In this document: positions 7,264 through 8,516 of the stretch, piece by piece | Numbering within the stretch: the first letter of the stretch is position 1 | How the letters are laid out: each line of letters opens with the position of its first letter | Assembly (NCBI GenBank): GCA_016210825.1 | Contig: JACQTM010000331.1 | Location: 1 to 8,516 of the forward strand | DNA: 8,516 nucleotides | Source of the DNA: Hyphomicrobiales bacterium | GTDB lineage: Bacteria > Pseudomonadota > Alphaproteobacteria > Rhizobiales > Xanthobacteraceae | Direction of reading: 5' to 3' | The notes under the pieces: model-generated | Told to the model about the DNA's origin: nothing | What the model saw: the letters and a program-made list of their open reading frames with translations, nothing else | Databases searched by the model: none | Made by a program: the position numbers and the translations under genes

Positions 7264-8229
7264 ATGCCGCGTTTCCTGATCGCCGTCACCGACAGTCCAT
7301 TTCCCTCGCTCGATCCGGCGAAGGCCGCCCTCTCCCGCCTCGATTTCGAATTGCACATGGCGAAAAGTTCGTCGCCCGACGACATTCTGGCAGTTGGGCG
7401 CGACGCGGACGCCATCCTCGTCACCTACGCGAAGCTCACGCGCGACCTGATCGCACAGCTCACCCGTTGTAAGGTGTTCGGCCGCTTCGGGCTTGGCGTC
7501 GACAATATCGATCTCGTCGCCGCAGGCGAGAAAGGCATTACCATCACCTATGTTCCCGATTACTGCATTCACGAAGTCTCCGACCATGCGATGGCGATGC
7601 TGCTTGCGCTCGTGCGCAAGATTCCGCTGTCGAACAAGCTTGTGCAGTCGGGCCGCTGGGAAATGCCAGCGGTTGCGCCGATCCATCGCCTGAGCGGCCG
7701 CGTGTTCGGCCTTGTCGGCTTCGGCAATATCCCGCGCATGGTGGCGCCGAAGGCGAAGGCATTCGGGCTGCGCGTTGTTACTCATGATCCTTATGTCAAG
7801 CCGGATGTGCTTAAAGCTGCGGGTGTGGAAGGCGTGAGTTTCGATGCGCTATTGGCGATGTCGGACTTTATTTCCGTGCATGCGCCACTGACGCCGGCAA
7901 CGCGCGAGCTTATGAATGCCGCGACTTTCGCCAAGATGAAGCACGGCGCGTTGCTAGTGAACACCGCGCGCGGGCCGTTGATCGATGAGACTGCGCTTAT
8001 TGCTGCGCTCGATTCCGGCAAGCTTGGCGGTGCCGCGCTCGATGTCGTGACGACCGAGCCGCTCGCGAAGGATTCAGCCCTGCTCGGGCGCGACAACGTC
8101 ATCCTCTCGCCGCACACGGCGTTCTATTCCGTCGAGGCCCTGCAGGAGCTGCAAACGAAATGCGCGAGCGACGTGGCACGGGTGCTGAGCGGCGAAAAAC
8201 CGGTTTATCCGATCTCGGCGAAAAAATAA
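7264..8229 (+). CDS. CtBP-like D-isomer-specific 2-hydroxyacid dehydrogenase (NAD-dependent)
   Basis: A 321-residue cytosolic enzyme of the D-2-hydroxyacid dehydrogenase superfamily, which reversibly reduces 2-oxoacids to D-2-hydroxyacids with NAD(P)H; length is normal. Visible landmarks are FGLGVDNID (75-83, substrate-side loop), the Rossmann loop GLVGFGNIPR (149-158), D175 at the end of the next strand (THDPY, favouring NAD), VHAPLTPATRELMN (205-218), NTARGPLID with catalytic R236 (233-241), DVVTTEPL with E265 (260-267) and SPHTA with the acid/base H284 (282-286). All three catalytic residues are present, so it should be active. The dinucleotide loop reads GFGNIP where most relatives have GxGxxG. 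The overall pattern resembles the group annotated as 'C-terminal binding protein', whose bacterial substrates are mostly unknown. The thioesterase gene starts 14 bases downstream. Confidence 0.92.
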   Translation: MPRFLIAVTDSPFPSLDPAKAALSRLDFELHMAKSSSPDDILAVGRDADAILVTYAKLTRDLIAQLTRCKVFGRFGLGVDNIDLVAAGEKGITITYVPDYCIHEVSDHAMAMLLALVRKIPLSNKLVQSGRWEMPAVAPIHRLSGRVFGLVGFGNIPRMVAPKAKAFGLRVVTHDPYVKPDVLKAAGVEGVSFDALLAMSDFISVHAPLTPATRELMNAATFAKMKHGALLVNTARGPLIDETALIAALDSGKLGGAALDVVTTEPLAKDSALLGRDNVILSPHTAFYSVEALQELQTKCASDVARVLSGEKPVYPISAKK

Positions 8230-8243
8230 TCCCCGGCATTGTG

Positions 8244-8516
8244 ATGCTCGATCGACCCGACCTGGAACCGCTGTTTTTCGCGCCGTTCGTGTCCTCGGTC
8301 ATGCGGGTCGAGCCGGCCTGGATCGACTATAACGGCCATCTCAACATGGCTTATTACAATGTACTGTTCGATCGCGCCGTAGACGAAATTTACGAACTCG
8401 TCGGCATCGGCGCGCAATACCTGAAGGAACGGCACTGCTCGCTGTTCACCGCCGAGGTGCATGTGCGCTACCTGCGCGAACTGCAAGCCGATGATCCCGT
8501 ACGCGTTACCTTCCAG
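8244..8516 (+). CDS. Hotdog-fold acyl-CoA thioesterase, 5' part
   Basis: Ninety-one codons run open to the right edge, so the C-terminal part is missing. The segment PAWIDYNGHLNMAYYNVLFDRAVDE (about 24-48) is the signature of the 4-hydroxybenzoyl-CoA thioesterase/FadM-like hotdog family, with D28 in the position of the usual catalytic Asp and GHLN after it. FTAEVHVRYLREL (68-80) is the expected central beta-strand of the fold. Members hydrolyse acyl-CoA to free acid and CoA in the cytosol; the acyl group cannot be told from this part. The start is 14 bases after the dehydrogenase stop (or 11, if the adjacent GTG at 8241 is used), with no clear Shine-Dalgarno, so translation is probably coupled. 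ATG at 8301 (residue 20) is a less likely start. A betainyl-CoA-type thioesterase is an alternative subgroup. Confidence 0.88.
   Translation, partial: MLDRPDLEPLFFAPFVSSVMRVEPAWIDYNGHLNMAYYNVLFDRAVDEIYELVGIGAQYLKERHCSLFTAEVHVRYLRELQADDPVRVTFQ

Noticed and set aside
7261..7785. Minus-strand open frame of 174 codons
   Set aside because: Antisense to the strongly supported D-2-hydroxyacid dehydrogenase, whose catalytic motifs fix the coding strand.

Overview
The window looks like ordinary chromosomal DNA of a GC-rich alphaproteobacterium. The order Hyphomicrobiales (Bradyrhizobium, Xanthobacteraceae or similar) is my best guess, from the style of the AsmA, TPR and thioesterase proteins and from codon use; this is recognition from memory, not a search. 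It holds six protein genes, two of them cut by the window edges. I see no rRNA, tRNA, CRISPR array, insertion sequence or phage gene.

Layout. Positions 1-2725 (minus strand) are filled by one continuous reading frame for an AsmA-family envelope protein. It starts at a GTG and runs off the left edge, so the apparent plus-strand frames there are antisense shadows. Next, also on the minus strand, is an FAD-dependent 2-hydroxyacid dehydrogenase of the GlcD/D-lactate dehydrogenase type (2844-4268). A 233-base divergent intergenic region (4269-4501) separates it from a plus-strand gene for an exported TPR-repeat protein (4502-5974). After a 217-base gap come a metallo-beta-lactamase-fold hydrolase of the dihydropterin/'Tfh' type (6192-7172), a CtBP-like NAD-dependent D-2-hydroxyacid dehydrogenase (7264-8229), and the first 91 codons of a hotdog-fold acyl-CoA thioesterase (8244 to the right edge). 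The last two are almost certainly one operon.

How the genes fit together. Two different enzyme classes acting on 2-hydroxyacids (one flavin-linked, one NAD-linked) lie about 3 kb apart, and the second is coupled to a thioesterase, so small organic-acid or acyl-CoA metabolism is a plausible theme. No substrate can be fixed from sequence. The AsmA and TPR proteins are envelope-related and need not share that role.

The most unusual signal is non-coding. A 36-base motif occurs once upstream of the hydrolase gene and again between the hydrolase and the dehydrogenase, with 30 of 36 bases identical and no gaps. It could be a shared promoter/operator, or the scar of a duplication or insertion that placed the hydrolase gene there. 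I found no convincing new multi-gene system in this window.
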